Part shown: piece by piece, positions 32,018 to 41,415 of the stretch
Numbering within the stretch: the first letter of the stretch is position 1
Layout: every line of letters starts with the position of its first letter
NCBI GenBank assembly: GCA_965237565.1
Contig: OZ250145.1
Location: 124,001-188,000 of the forward strand
Direction of reading: 5' to 3'
Origin: JANQSP01 sp965237565
GTDB lineage: Bacteria > Bdellovibrionota > Bdellovibrionia > Bdellovibrionales > UBA1609
DNA: 64,000 nucleotides
Translations under genes and position numbers: made by a program
The notes under the pieces: model-generated
Seen by the model: the letters and a program-made list of their open reading frames with translations, nothing else
The model's database searches: none
Told to the model about the DNA's origin: nothing

Positions 32018-35000
32018 TTAGCCATGATGAGGTTTCTTTTTCATTGGGATGGAGTCTTCTATTGATTCCCCTTTGTTCCTTACTTTCACTTGATAGCGAA
32101 CTCCCGGTTGTGTATTCAGTTCCTCTAAGAGAGCATAACTATCTTGTCTATGAAACATTTTGTAAACTTGAGAGCTGGTATTTTTCAAATCGCCAAAGAC
32201 AATCGCTCCTGTAGGACAAGAATCTTGACAGGCTGTTCGTACTTCACCATCTTTCAGTTCACGATTTTCCAATTTTGCCTTGGACTGTGCGGAACGAACA
32301 CGATGAATACAAAAAGTGCATTTTTCCATCACTCCTCTTGAGCGAACCGTGACCTCGGGATTCAAAGCCATATCCATAGGCTTCTTGATTTTCTTCTCAT
32401 AATTGAACCAATTAAATCTTCTCACCTTATAAGGACAATTGTTGGAACAGTAACGAGTGCCGACACAACGATTGTAAATCATGTCATTTGTTCCTTCATC
32501 ACTATGAACCGTGGCCACCACAGGACAAACCGTTTCACAAGGAGCATTATCACAATGCATGCACACAATCGGTTGGTGAACTGCCTCTGGTTTTTCTGCC
32601 GGACCCTTGTAATAGCGATCCACTCGCATCCAGTGCATCTCGCGCCCTTCTAAAATGAGCTCCTTTCCAACCGTCGGAATATTATTTTCAGACTGGCAAG
32701 CTATGACACAGGCGGAACAACCTGTACAAGAATTCAAATCAATTGCCATGGCCCATTTGTGTTTCGGATATCGGTGTGTGGACCACATACTAAACATTTT
32801 ATGACGATGAATCGCTCCTCCCGGATTTTTTAAATATTGCTTGAGCGTAGTCTCTACTACAATTTGTCTTCCTTCCATAGAGTGATGGGTTTGCACATTT
32901 GCTAAGGATTTTCTTTTTCCAGTCAGCTTGATGTCGGCCGGAAGAGCGGAAAATTTGACATCACTTTTTGGAGAAATTTCTGCAAGAGTGTAAGCATTCA
33001 CTCCGATTTGATTGGCTACTTGGCCAGCTTTTTTCCTTCCATAACCAATTGCCAAAGCCAAAACACCATCGGCCTGACCGGGCTGAATGTGAACGGGAAC
33101 ATGCAAAGTGCGTCCGCGAGTTTCCAATTCTACAACCTGTCCTTCTTTCAGATTTTTCTCTCTCGCATCTGCGAGAGAAATACAGAGATAATTGTCCCAA
33201 CAAATTTTGGTCACGGGATCAGGAAATTCTTGCAACCAAGAAACATTAGCCAAAGTTCCGTCTTTTAATCCGCTAGTTGAATAAAGCACTAATTCATATT
33301 CAGCCCCAGAGACATCTTCTTTCAAAGATGAGGGAAAGAAAGAAAGAGCTCTGTGATTGAATTTTCTAGAAGGATATTTTTTTCCTCTCGATTCTGGTTT
33401 TTTAACTTGAACTCCCTTGGATAGGAACTCATCCCAAGCAGAAAAACTCATTGCCCTATTTTTCTTCAGATAGTCGTACCAAGTTTTTGTTCCTCTCAAA
33501 AAACTCGGCTCTCTTTTTCGAACTAGCTTGGACCATTCAATCAAAGCACTTTCAAAAGCCCTTGTCTGATAAAGTGGACGAATCGTTGGTTGCTGAATGC
33601 TCAACACCCCTTTTTGGAATTCCCAATCAGACCATTTTTCCAGATCGTGATCGTCAGGCAAAATATAATCAGCCCATTCCCCTGTTTCATCCTCTCGGTC
33701 TCCAGTGTAAATAACCAAATTGGCCTGTTGAATGGCTCGCTTGAGTCTCTCCGCTTCTGGATAATTGTAAAGTGGATTGGTTCTGTGTATCACCAAAGTA
33801 TTGATCTTCTTTTTTTCTAGTTGCTCAATGAGTTGCGCTACATTCCTGTTCACGCCAGCCCAATGAGAATAAGGATGATGGTAGTCGATGGTTTTTCCAT
33901 CGTTGCCCAGAAGGTGATTTAACCACTGTGTAGCAATTTGCAACTCCTCTTCTTGCTTTGTCTGTGAAGCCGGACCACCCGTAAGAACCAAACTACGCCC
34001 TCGATGATTCCAAAGCTCATCAACCAGACGATCCCATGCCACTTGGTCCATATCGAATTTTTCCCAAGGTGCAAGGTGAGCTTTGAAACGAAAACGAGGA
34101 TGAGATTTGACAAAATCTTTTTTAATTAAGGCATCAATCAAATGCAAAACCACGTAAAGTTGCTGAGAAGCTTTGATGCGAATGCGCTGGTCTGCATTGG
34201 ATCCTGTTAGGGAAAAAAGAGACTCAAATACTACAAGACGATTCATATTCTGATTGGCTTGGCGAGCTTGAGCATACAGACGGCTAAACGTAGTGGGATA
34301 GAGCCATGTACCCAAAAAATCACAATCAATAGAAACAATGAGACGAGCTTTATTCAAATGGTAACTGGGAAGAATCTCCTGCCCGTAACAAACTTTTTGA
34401 GCCTTCGCCACCGCAGAATGATTCAAGGGATTCCAAACAAAATGAGAGCAAGAAAATGCATTACAAAAATCATTCAACAAACGTTTGGAAGAAGGGGAAG
34501 GCCACTCACCGGTCAAAAAAGCCACTCCTCCTTTTTTCAACTGAGTCGCAAAGGCCTGATCCACCTTTGCATAATTGGCACGAATCACTTCCTTGTTTGT
34601 CTTTTTCTCATTAAATAAATTATGTTGAACTGTTTTCAATCTTTCTGGATCATAAAGACTCAGAAGATGAGAGTGAGTACGAGCAGATACGCCACGTTGA
34701 TTCAGCGGATGCAGTTCGTTGCCTGCGATATGGATGGGACGGCCTGCACGAGTTTTCACCAAAGTTCCAAACCCTTCCTCCCCGTCATAATAGGAAGAAG
34801 AATAATAAGAAGCGTCTCCCAAGACGACATCATCTGGTCTTTTTACGTAGGGAACAATTTTTTCAGCCGGACGACGAATGCATCCCAAACTGGCTAGAGC
34901 CATTGAAGCTCCCATGAGTTGCAAAAATTCTCTACGATCCCAAAGAGTTTCCTGTTCTTTTTCTGTGGGTATCGAAGAAATAAATTCTTTTTGAGCCATC

Positions 35001-35065
35001 TGTTGAAATTCTTTGTCTTGGCTCCACTGTTCCAAACTCAACCAATATTTTGATTTGTTTTTCAT
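32018..35065 (-). CDS. actB: Alternative complex III subunit ActB (molybdopterin-like plus iron-sulfur protein)
   Basis: The 1015-residue fusion is the electron-transfer core of the complex. The N-terminus has a twin-arginine-type segment DRREFLQLMGASMALASLG. Residues ~80-720 resemble molybdopterin oxidoreductases but, as known for ActB, bind no cofactor. The C-terminal part is a four-cluster ferredoxin domain: CTGCSACVIAC, CMHCDNAPCETVCP, CVGTRYCSNNCPYKVRRFNW, CTFCIHRV and TACQDSCPTGA. A strong GAGGGAGAGG precedes its ATG, 9 bp after actA. Confidence 0.95.
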   Translation of the reverse strand: MKNKSKYWLSLEQWSQDKEFQQMAQKEFISSIPTEKEQETLWDRREFLQLMGASMALASLGCIRRPAEKIVPYVKRPDDVVLGDASYYSSSYYDGEEGFGTLVKTRAGRPIHIAGNELHPLNQRGVSARTHSHLLSLYDPERLKTVQHNLFNEKKTNKEVIRANYAKVDQAFATQLKKGGVAFLTGEWPSPSSKRLLNDFCNAFSCSHFVWNPLNHSAVAKAQKVCYGQEILPSYHLNKARLIVSIDCDFLGTWLYPTTFSRLYAQARQANQNMNRLVVFESLFSLTGSNADQRIRIKASQQLYVVLHLIDALIKKDFVKSHPRFRFKAHLAPWEKFDMDQVAWDRLVDELWNHRGRSLVLTGGPASQTKQEEELQIATQWLNHLLGNDGKTIDYHHPYSHWAGVNRNVAQLIEQLEKKKINTLVIHRTNPLYNYPEAERLKRAIQQANLVIYTGDREDETGEWADYILPDDHDLEKWSDWEFQKGVLSIQQPTIRPLYQTRAFESALIEWSKLVRKREPSFLRGTKTWYDYLKKNRAMSFSAWDEFLSKGVQVKKPESRGKKYPSRKFNHRALSFFPSSLKEDVSGAEYELVLYSTSGLKDGTLANVSWLQEFPDPVTKICWDNYLCISLADAREKNLKEGQVVELETRGRTLHVPVHIQPGQADGVLALAIGYGRKKAGQVANQIGVNAYTLAEISPKSDVKFSALPADIKLTGKRKSLANVQTHHSMEGRQIVVETTLKQYLKNPGGAIHRHKMFSMWSTHRYPKHKWAMAIDLNSCTGCSACVIACQSENNIPTVGKELILEGREMHWMRVDRYYKGPAEKPEAVHQPIVCMHCDNAPCETVCPVVATVHSDEGTNDMIYNRCVGTRYCSNNCPYKVRRFNWFNYEKKIKKPMDMALNPEVTVRSRGVMEKCTFCIHRVRSAQSKAKLENRELKDGEVRTACQDSCPTGAIVFGDLKNTSSQVYKMFHRQDSYALLEELNTQPGVRYQVKVRNKGESIEDSIPMKKKPHHG

Positions 35066-35074
35066 TCCTCTCCC

Positions 35075-35737
35075 TCAATAATGGCATGTACTGCAATTTA
35101 TCGGAGCTTGGTGTTCCTTTTGCCTGTGGCATCTCACACACCAGCCCATTGATAAAGATTTATATTGATACATGAGTTCCATATTCTCAACCTTTCCATG
35201 ACAAGTTGTACAAGCTCGACGAATCTGCTCCTGAGAAGCGGGCAGAAAAAGATGAAAGGACTCTGCAATCCCTTCCTCCGCCCCTTCATGTGCCTTTTGT
35301 TGTGTCCTTTGTTGGCCGCCTCCGGTCAAAAATTGAATATGCAAAGAGTGGTTGAATCTCACAAAGTCAGGTAACAAATGCACTTTTTGCCATGCAATGG
35401 GTTCTTTGTTTTCATAGGCTTTGCGAATTTTTTTAATCCAAGGACTATTGACTTTTACCGTCAAGTGACAATTCATGCAGATATCTAGGCTGGGTACAGA
35501 AGCCACAGGGCTTCTTTCCACCTGTGTATGACAATAACGACAATCTATTTGGTATTGACCTGCGTGAATCTTATGTGAAAAAGGAATGGGTTGGTCTGGC
35601 TGGTAGTCAATGTTGTAACCCACACTAACTTTGTTACTGGAAACCAGATAAACAAAAATAGAAAGGCTCAGGAATACAAATAAGAAAAAAACAACCCCTG
35701 TAGTTTTAACAACACGCCTTTTTGTATTTCGATTCAT
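35075..35737 (-). CDS. actA: Alternative complex III subunit ActA (membrane-anchored pentahaem cytochrome c)
   Basis: Five c-type haem sites are visible: CRYCH, CMNCH, CTTCH, CVRCH and CSTCH. An N-terminal hydrophobic helix anchors the 220-residue protein. The set matches ActA, the pentahaem subunit that with ActE forms the electron wire on the periplasmic side. The frame is open from TTG 35782, but ATG 35737 (MNRNTKRRVV, with AGGG upstream) is more likely because it places the membrane helix close to the N-terminus and the upstream TTG has no ribosome binding site. Confidence 0.92.
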   Translation of the reverse strand: MNRNTKRRVVKTTGVVFFLFVFLSLSIFVYLVSSNKVSVGYNIDYQPDQPIPFSHKIHAGQYQIDCRYCHTQVERSPVASVPSLDICMNCHLTVKVNSPWIKKIRKAYENKEPIAWQKVHLLPDFVRFNHSLHIQFLTGGGQQRTQQKAHEGAEEGIAESFHLFLPASQEQIRRACTTCHGKVENMELMYQYKSLSMGWCVRCHRQKEHQAPINCSTCHY

Positions 35738-35799
35738 GAACAACCCTGCATTTTCAAATAGAAAGATTCTTTTCAGCCACAAAAAATTTATTTTCCAAT

Positions 35800-35827
35800 C
35801 TTATACAATAAAAGAATTCAGACTCAA
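35800..35827 (-). promoter_or_regulatory. Predicted promoter of the actABCDEF operon
   Basis: TTGAGT (35827-35822) and TATAAG (35805-35800) with a 16 bp spacer on the minus strand lie in the 118 bp gap between ccsA and actA, about 55-60 bp before the actA ATG. Confidence 0.5.
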
Positions 35828-35855
35828 CATCATGCAAGTATCAAGGCCAGAATCT

Positions 35856-37499
35856 TCATTTGTTTTTCGCACTCCATACAATGAGTACATAAAGCAAATG
35901 AAGAAAAGCAAAGCCAGCAACAAATTCCACTCCCCCGCTACCGAAGCCATAAGAATGAAGTCCCTGCCCGAGTACATAATTCACTCCGTACCAAGCCATT
36001 ACAACAAGAAAAAAAATCAATACCGAACCAACTACCATGCCAAAATCTTTCACCCAAGCAAGCAAACGACCATGCAGAAGTGATACATAGCCCAACAAAC
36101 TAATGAGAGCCCAAGTCTCTTTTGGATCCCAACCCCAGAAGCGTCCCCATGAATAATCAGCCCAAATACCTCCCAAAACAGTCCCAGCGGCTAGAAAAAC
36201 TACGCCCACTTGAATCAAGCGATCAATTGCCTTCACACACTTTTGAATTTTCTCCCTGTTTTTTTCCTCGTCCCTGCACAAGAAAAAAAATAGAGCCACA
36301 TCCCCAATGGCAAAAGCTAGAAAAAAAGCTGCATAACTCATAGTAATAATCAACACATGAGTAGCTAGCCAAAAATTGGACCGTAAAACAGCCTCCAAGG
36401 GACTCAAACGACCATCCAAGAGAGCGGGAGTAAAATCAGCCAAAAAAAGACAAAAAAACGCTACCACACAAGCACAAACAAAGGATGCAAAAAATTTTTG
36501 CTTCCACCACAACAAAAGACCCAATAATACGGATACCCAAGGAACCCATATCACGGTTTCATACATGTTCGTAACCGGAGGACGCTCCATGATCAAAGAA
36601 CGCAAAATCATCCCATAAGTGTGCGAAGCCAAGGCGAGCAGACAAATGCCAACACCTGTGTAAAACAAGACCCTTTTAAGAAATAAAAAGCGAAAAGCCA
36701 AAAGAAGGAGGCCGAGAAGATAAAATATCCAAGCAAAATGGAAGGGGTTAAGTTGGTTGTAATGCAGTTCTATGAAACCTCTTCGCAAATCTTTTGCATA
36801 AGCCGGATTTATTGAATTCATCAGTGTTTGAAAATTCAAAACACTCTCTTTTAGTGCTTCCTTTTTTTGCTCCTGATCCTTTGTCTGATTTTCTTGGGCG
36901 AACACAGCTTCTACATAAGCTGAAACAATATCTTGAAACCTCTTGCGAGCAGGAGAATCTGGTGCAAGCTCATACAAAGAGGCCCAAAGCTTTTTGTCAT
37001 TTGTGGCTCTAGGGACCAAACCCGGGATGCGGGTATTTTGAAACGCTTGGTAAAAAAGCAATTGATTTCCTAATTTTTGTACAGCCTTAAAGTACAAATC
37101 CAAATCCTCTTTTGATTGCAAGCGGATTTGTAACTCATTGAGTTCTTCTAAAAAAATTTTGTTCTCCAACAGTTCTTTTGGTGAAAACAAATTGTTTTTC
37201 TCATTCAGGCCCAGCACGATTTTAAGAGGGGAATAATCCACTCGAACGAAAGAAATTTCCCTCCAATAATCTGGCAAAAGAATCCAAGACATCAAAATAT
37301 CTATAGCCGACTTGTCGTTAAAACGTTCTTGACCATAAATAAAATGAAGTCCGCTGCGTGCGAATGTATCAAGAGGCTGAACACGACCACCGTATTGCAC
37401 AGGAACCGTTTGTAATGCAGAACCTAGTGTATCAGCTCTCGTAAAAAATGAGCCAAAGGAACTAACAAAGACAAAAGCAATACAGTACAAATGTTTCAT
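35856..37499 (-). CDS. ccsA: Cytochrome c biogenesis protein CcsA (haem handling, WWD domain)
   Basis: System II cytochrome c maturation moves haem to the outside and joins it to CxxCH sites. The C-terminal half (about residues 250-547) is polytopic and holds the tryptophan-rich WWD haem-binding motif WADYSWGRFWGWDPKETWA together with histidines of the usual P-His pairs (RPPVTNMYETVIWVPW, ATHVLIITMSYA, HSYGF). The first ~240 residues form a long extracytoplasmic region (signal-like start, then LQTVPVQYGGRVQPLDTFAR) present in some deltaproteobacterial CcsA proteins. Its ATG overlaps the ccsB stop by 4 nt. Confidence 0.9.
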   Translation of the reverse strand: MKHLYCIAFVFVSSFGSFFTRADTLGSALQTVPVQYGGRVQPLDTFARSGLHFIYGQERFNDKSAIDILMSWILLPDYWREISFVRVDYSPLKIVLGLNEKNNLFSPKELLENKIFLEELNELQIRLQSKEDLDLYFKAVQKLGNQLLFYQAFQNTRIPGLVPRATNDKKLWASLYELAPDSPARKRFQDIVSAYVEAVFAQENQTKDQEQKKEALKESVLNFQTLMNSINPAYAKDLRRGFIELHYNQLNPFHFAWIFYLLGLLLLAFRFLFLKRVLFYTGVGICLLALASHTYGMILRSLIMERPPVTNMYETVIWVPWVSVLLGLLLWWKQKFFASFVCACVVAFFCLFLADFTPALLDGRLSPLEAVLRSNFWLATHVLIITMSYAAFFLAFAIGDVALFFFLCRDEEKNREKIQKCVKAIDRLIQVGVVFLAAGTVLGGIWADYSWGRFWGWDPKETWALISLLGYVSLLHGRLLAWVKDFGMVVGSVLIFFLVVMAWYGVNYVLGQGLHSYGFGSGGVEFVAGFAFLHLLYVLIVWSAKNK

Positions 37500-38863
37500 T
37501 GAGCATTCATTTTCTTTTGAAATTGTACATTTCTATTAAAAAAAAGCACCAAGCTACCCATGATAATCAGCAAAGAACCTATGTACTTGAACCAACGCCC
37601 TGGATCCTTGTTGATAGCAAAAATGGAGGCCAAGGGCTGTCCTTTTTCATTCTCCTCAAATCCGGATTGGTAAATAGTATAACCAGCAAACTTCATGGGC
37701 TCATTCATAGAGATCAACTGAGAGTGTTTTTGATTCACCAGCACTTGGCTCTCATAGGCTGAAGCTTGTGTGCTGGATGGATAGTAGTCAATTTTAAAAC
37801 TCTTTAGTTGTATTTGAAAACCCAAATTTTTTCTCTCGTTCATATAACCCACCACCAAAACCTTATTCTCATCAAAAAAAAATAAATGAGAATTTAAGCC
37901 CATCCATTTTTTCTTTCCTTTAAATTCTAGCTGAATGGCCGGAATCGTATTGTCCCCTACTTTTTTCACTGGTGTAAACACTCGATCCGGCAAAGCCTTT
38001 GGCAAATAGTTGAGCAATCTGAATCGAAAGTCCATCCAGCCAGTTTTTAAAACAGAACCTACCTTTAGCACACCTTTATCCACTTGCTTCAAGCTTGGAT
38101 GGTGCAATTCATACTGAAGATTTTTTCCGGAAGGAACCAGCAGAAGAGAAGGACGTTTAGCTTGAAAAGATCGAAAAGATTCTAGCAGGACCAACTGTGC
38201 GGGGCCCAAAGCTTCTACAACTTGGCTCGTCCGTGGAGGCTTGAAAAGCCACCGAACGAAGCCGGCATTTTTCCCTTCAATCTGAAATCGCAACGCAGGC
38301 CCGCCCCTTGGAGAAGTTTTATAGTTTTCTCGAAAAAAAGTAGCCGGTTCAAAAGAGACCACCTGTAAAACATCAGAACCCAATGGCACCAAGTGAGGAT
38401 GATCCTGTGTAGGAGAATGACGAAAAAATTTTACTTCTTCTTTGTGAAGCTCTGTCAAATTCTCTGTATCGAAAGAAGAATAAACTGTGAGCAAAGTAGA
38501 ATCAGTGAGAATTTTTGACCCTGCTTCGTTCAAAGCAAGACGCAGATTGCCATCTATTCCATAAAGACGAGTGATGCTAGAACCAAAGAGAACAATTAGA
38601 ATTCCAAAATGTGCCGTCAAAAAACCTATGTGCCGCTTCTGCCAAGGCCAACGATCAATCATTACAGCAATGATATTTAAAGCTAACAAAAAAAGCAGAA
38701 AATTCATCCCAATGGATTGGTAGATCACTTCTTGTGAAGCCACTCGACCGTAAAAAGATTCATAAATTGTACCAGTGGCAAAAAGCAGAATCAAAAGACT
38801 GAGAGTGCAAACAGCCAGACGAATTGAGCAGAAAAAATGAAAAAACCAATAAAGAAATTTCAA
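37496..38863 (-). CDS. ccsB: Cytochrome c biogenesis protein CcsB (ResB family)
   Basis: The 455-residue partner of CcsA has the ResB pattern: N-terminal membrane segments with FFCSIRLAVCTLSLLIL, ATGTIYE and AHFGILIVLFGSSITRL, then a large extracytoplasmic domain with the ResB-like CAGYTIYQSGFEEN-type block (FAGYTIYQSGFEENEKGQP), and a last helix near the C-terminus. With CcsA it forms the haem-transfer synthetase. The start is TTG 38863 immediately after the stop of the upstream gene, with GAAGG as ribosome binding site inside that gene. Confidence 0.88.
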   Translation of the reverse strand: MKFLYWFFHFFCSIRLAVCTLSLLILLFATGTIYESFYGRVASQEVIYQSIGMNFLLFLLALNIIAVMIDRWPWQKRHIGFLTAHFGILIVLFGSSITRLYGIDGNLRLALNEAGSKILTDSTLLTVYSSFDTENLTELHKEEVKFFRHSPTQDHPHLVPLGSDVLQVVSFEPATFFRENYKTSPRGGPALRFQIEGKNAGFVRWLFKPPRTSQVVEALGPAQLVLLESFRSFQAKRPSLLLVPSGKNLQYELHHPSLKQVDKGVLKVGSVLKTGWMDFRFRLLNYLPKALPDRVFTPVKKVGDNTIPAIQLEFKGKKKWMGLNSHLFFFDENKVLVVGYMNERKNLGFQIQLKSFKIDYYPSSTQASAYESQVLVNQKHSQLISMNEPMKFAGYTIYQSGFEENEKGQPLASIFAINKDPGRWFKYIGSLLIIMGSLVLFFNRNVQFQKKMNAQ

Positions 38864-39667
38864 TCAGTTGCCTTCATTTGGAATGCCTTTGTAAATCCGC
38901 GAGATCACCTTACTGAGTCGCTGTTTCACTTTCTCTGCCTTCTCAGGAATGAAGGCTTTTGTTTGTTCATTCATGTACAGTTTGCGATTGAGTTCAATCA
39001 TTAAAATCTGATGCCCTTTTTCCGGATTGCCGTATTTCTCAACGATGCTTCCTCCAATATAAGGATTGTTGCAGACCACCGTAAAATCTTGTTCAAAAAA
39101 GGCTGATTCCACTTGTTGAGTCCACTCAGGAGTCGCTGATTTTCCCTTCAAAGTTGCAATCACTATGTCTGGTCTTTGTTGATCTGGATCTCTATGTACC
39201 GACTTACCCAAAGAGGGCATGCTATGAAGATCCAAATGGTAGGTTTTTTTCACTCCCCTTTTTTTAAAGTCCTCATAAATAGAATCAATCTTTTCAAAAA
39301 ACTGATTGTAATATTTCTTTATCAAAGTTTTGTGCAGAGATAGACTCAGAGGTTTTTTTATCAAAATATCGCCCTTCGTAGTTTGTATCCAGTGCAAACC
39401 TATGGGATGGGTCCCGACAGGGTTCTGGCTTCCTTCGAGAGAATTGGCATCTACATCGCTCGGCCAACGATTACAATCCACCATGTATCGGTGGTAGGGA
39501 GTTACAATCGTTGGTATTTGGTGTTGCTTGAGAATCTCTTGGTACAGCCGATCCACAAAACGATCCACATCACACATCAAAATCTCTTCAGGCAGACCTC
39601 TCAACCAATCAGCTTCCTCACCCACTTGTTCGCCACTATGAGGAATGCTAGCCAAAATAGCTTTCAT
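38864..39667 (-). CDS. N-formylglutamate amidohydrolase-like protein
   Basis: The 267-residue protein matches the N-formylglutamate amidohydrolase (HutG-type) family: N-terminal ASIPHSGEQ, a second metal/substrate block YHLDLHSMPSLG with D-x-H, the Arg-containing YHRYMVDCNRWP, and C-terminal LMIELNRKLYM. The family hydrolyses N-formylated amino acids in histidine breakdown or related pathways; no other hut genes are nearby, so the substrate is open. A strong AAGGAGG precedes the ATG. It abuts ccsB with no gap, an operon link with no obvious functional reason. Confidence 0.8.
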   Translation of the reverse strand: MKAILASIPHSGEQVGEEADWLRGLPEEILMCDVDRFVDRLYQEILKQHQIPTIVTPYHRYMVDCNRWPSDVDANSLEGSQNPVGTHPIGLHWIQTTKGDILIKKPLSLSLHKTLIKKYYNQFFEKIDSIYEDFKKRGVKKTYHLDLHSMPSLGKSVHRDPDQQRPDIVIATLKGKSATPEWTQQVESAFFEQDFTVVCNNPYIGGSIVEKYGNPEKGHQILMIELNRKLYMNEQTKAFIPEKAEKVKQRLSKVISRIYKGIPNEGN

Positions 39668-39778
39668 TCAACCCTCCTTCTTGCAAAAGGATGAAGATAT
39701 TTTCCTTCAGTATCAAGATATAATTTTCCTTGGCTCACTATTTTGTTTGTCTTTCCATTCTTTGATTTTTCTTGCTCG

Positions 39779-41170
39779 CTAGTCTTGTGTCTGCTTCACT
39801 TTCACCGTTTTCATATTTACAAACTCATAAAATCCAAATTCTGACAGTTCTCTGCCATAACCAGATTCTTTGATTCCTCCAAAGGGAAGAGCCGGATGAG
39901 AATGCAAACATTGATTGACCACACAAGTTCCTGCTCGTAATTTTTCTCGTGCGATTTTCTCTGCTTTCTCTACATCTCCACTAAAAACACCAGCCCCCAA
40001 TCCATAGGGAGAAGCGTTAGCTACCTCTATAGCCTTTTGCTCGTTGGGAACAGAAATAACAAGCACGGCTGGACCGAATAATTCCTCTCTAAAATCAGCC
40101 ACTTCTTTTGCTTCCATACTTCTCAGAACTGTTGGTGGATAAAAGTATCCTTTTCGATTCGGAATTTGACCGCCGAGCAATACCTGAGGTCCTGAATTTT
40201 GTCCAACCCCCAATCGACATACTTGTCTATGCAGTCCTTCTCTCAAATCCAAGCGAGCAAGAGGTCCCAAAGAAGTGTTTGGCAAAGTTGGATTTCCCAT
40301 TTCAAATTTTTTCATTTCTTCTATAAGCAATTCAGTAAAGTCGCTTACTCTGTCTTTCACAACAATGAGACGCTTGGCCGCGATACAGCTTTGCCCATTG
40401 TTGTTCATACGAGAAATTACACATTTTTTGGCAGCGAATTCCAAGGAAGCGGAATCCAAAATCAAATACGCATCACTACCTCCCAATTCCAATACCGTTT
40501 TTTTTATATGTTGGCCTGCTAGGCTGGCTACAGCTTTTCCTGCCCTCACACTTCCTGTCAAAGACACTCCCTGCACACAAGGATCTGCTATCACTTTAGC
40601 CGTTTGTTCCAAAGAGATAGGAATATGCTTATAAGTTCCCTCGGGAAAACCAGCTTTTAGAAATAGCTTTTCTACTTCCATCCCACAACCCATCACATTC
40701 GGTGCAGATTTTACCATCACTGTGTTTCCAGCTAAGATGCTAGGCAAAGCAAAACGAAAAATTTGCCAAAATGGAAAATTCCAAGGCATAATACCTAAAA
40801 GCACACCAAGAGCTTGGTAGGAAACAAAAGAACCCGCAGGCGCGAAAGGCAAGTGAGAGCGATCAGCCAAAAAATCGGGGGCTTGGGATAGGCTGTATTC
40901 ACAAAAAAAGATACATTTTTCCACTTCAGCGAGGGACTGTCCTAGAGGTTTCCCCATCTCTTGCGTAGCTAACAAAGCCAAGCTTTGCTTTTGATCCTTT
41001 AGGGCCTGAATCAATGGGCGAATCCACTGGCATCTTTTTTCCACACTCAATTCAGACCAAGAAGAAACTCTCTGGCTACAAAGTTGCAAAACAACATCCA
41101 ACTCTTTGTCTGAAAGAGGAGTGGTCTCGCTAATGACTTCTTCCGTGAAGGGGTTGATGGATTGGAACAT
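39779..41170 (-). CDS. NAD(P)-dependent aldehyde dehydrogenase (succinate-semialdehyde dehydrogenase-like)
   Basis: The ~463-residue ALDH superfamily enzyme oxidises an aldehyde to its acid. The catalytic Cys is in NNNGQSCIAAKR, the general-base Glu in LELGGSDAYLIL, and the cofactor-binding block in MPWNFPFWQIFR and SLTGSVRAGKAVA. NPFTEEVISE at the start and the HPALPFGGIKESGYGRELS end resemble the succinate-semialdehyde dehydrogenase (GabD/YneI-like) subgroup; the substrate is inferred only. I take ATG 41170 (MFQSINPFTEE) rather than the in-frame TTG at 41206, because 41206 begins in a promoter-like TTGAGT...TATACC stretch. Confidence 0.87.
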   Translation of the reverse strand: MFQSINPFTEEVISETTPLSDKELDVVLQLCSQRVSSWSELSVEKRCQWIRPLIQALKDQKQSLALLATQEMGKPLGQSLAEVEKCIFFCEYSLSQAPDFLADRSHLPFAPAGSFVSYQALGVLLGIMPWNFPFWQIFRFALPSILAGNTVMVKSAPNVMGCGMEVEKLFLKAGFPEGTYKHIPISLEQTAKVIADPCVQGVSLTGSVRAGKAVASLAGQHIKKTVLELGGSDAYLILDSASLEFAAKKCVISRMNNNGQSCIAAKRLIVVKDRVSDFTELLIEEMKKFEMGNPTLPNTSLGPLARLDLREGLHRQVCRLGVGQNSGPQVLLGGQIPNRKGYFYPPTVLRSMEAKEVADFREELFGPAVLVISVPNEQKAIEVANASPYGLGAGVFSGDVEKAEKIAREKLRAGTCVVNQCLHSHPALPFGGIKESGYGRELSEFGFYEFVNMKTVKVKQTQD

Positions 41171-41318
41171 AGTAATGGTATAGAATAAAAACAAATCTGA
41201 ACTCAACTGAAAAAGTAATATTTCCTATTCATCCACTTGCTTCGGTAAGCCTATGCATTCGATTTCATCTAGTATGATTTTGAACTCACGAAGGGGTGAA
41301 TCTCAAAATGGTACAGCA

Positions 41319-41347
41319 TTGTATTTTTTTATTCTTCGTGATAGAAT
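41319..41347 (+). promoter_or_regulatory. Possible promoter of the prepilin-like gene
   Basis: TTGTAT (41319-41324) and TAGAAT (41342-41347) with a 17 bp spacer lie upstream of AGGAG at 41372-41376. The -10 is good and the -35 is weak. Confidence 0.4.
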
Positions 41348-41415
41348 TGAGGACCATCCATAAATAACAACAGGAGATAAAAATAAAAGGCTTTCTTAAT
41401 CGATCAGGATTCGGT

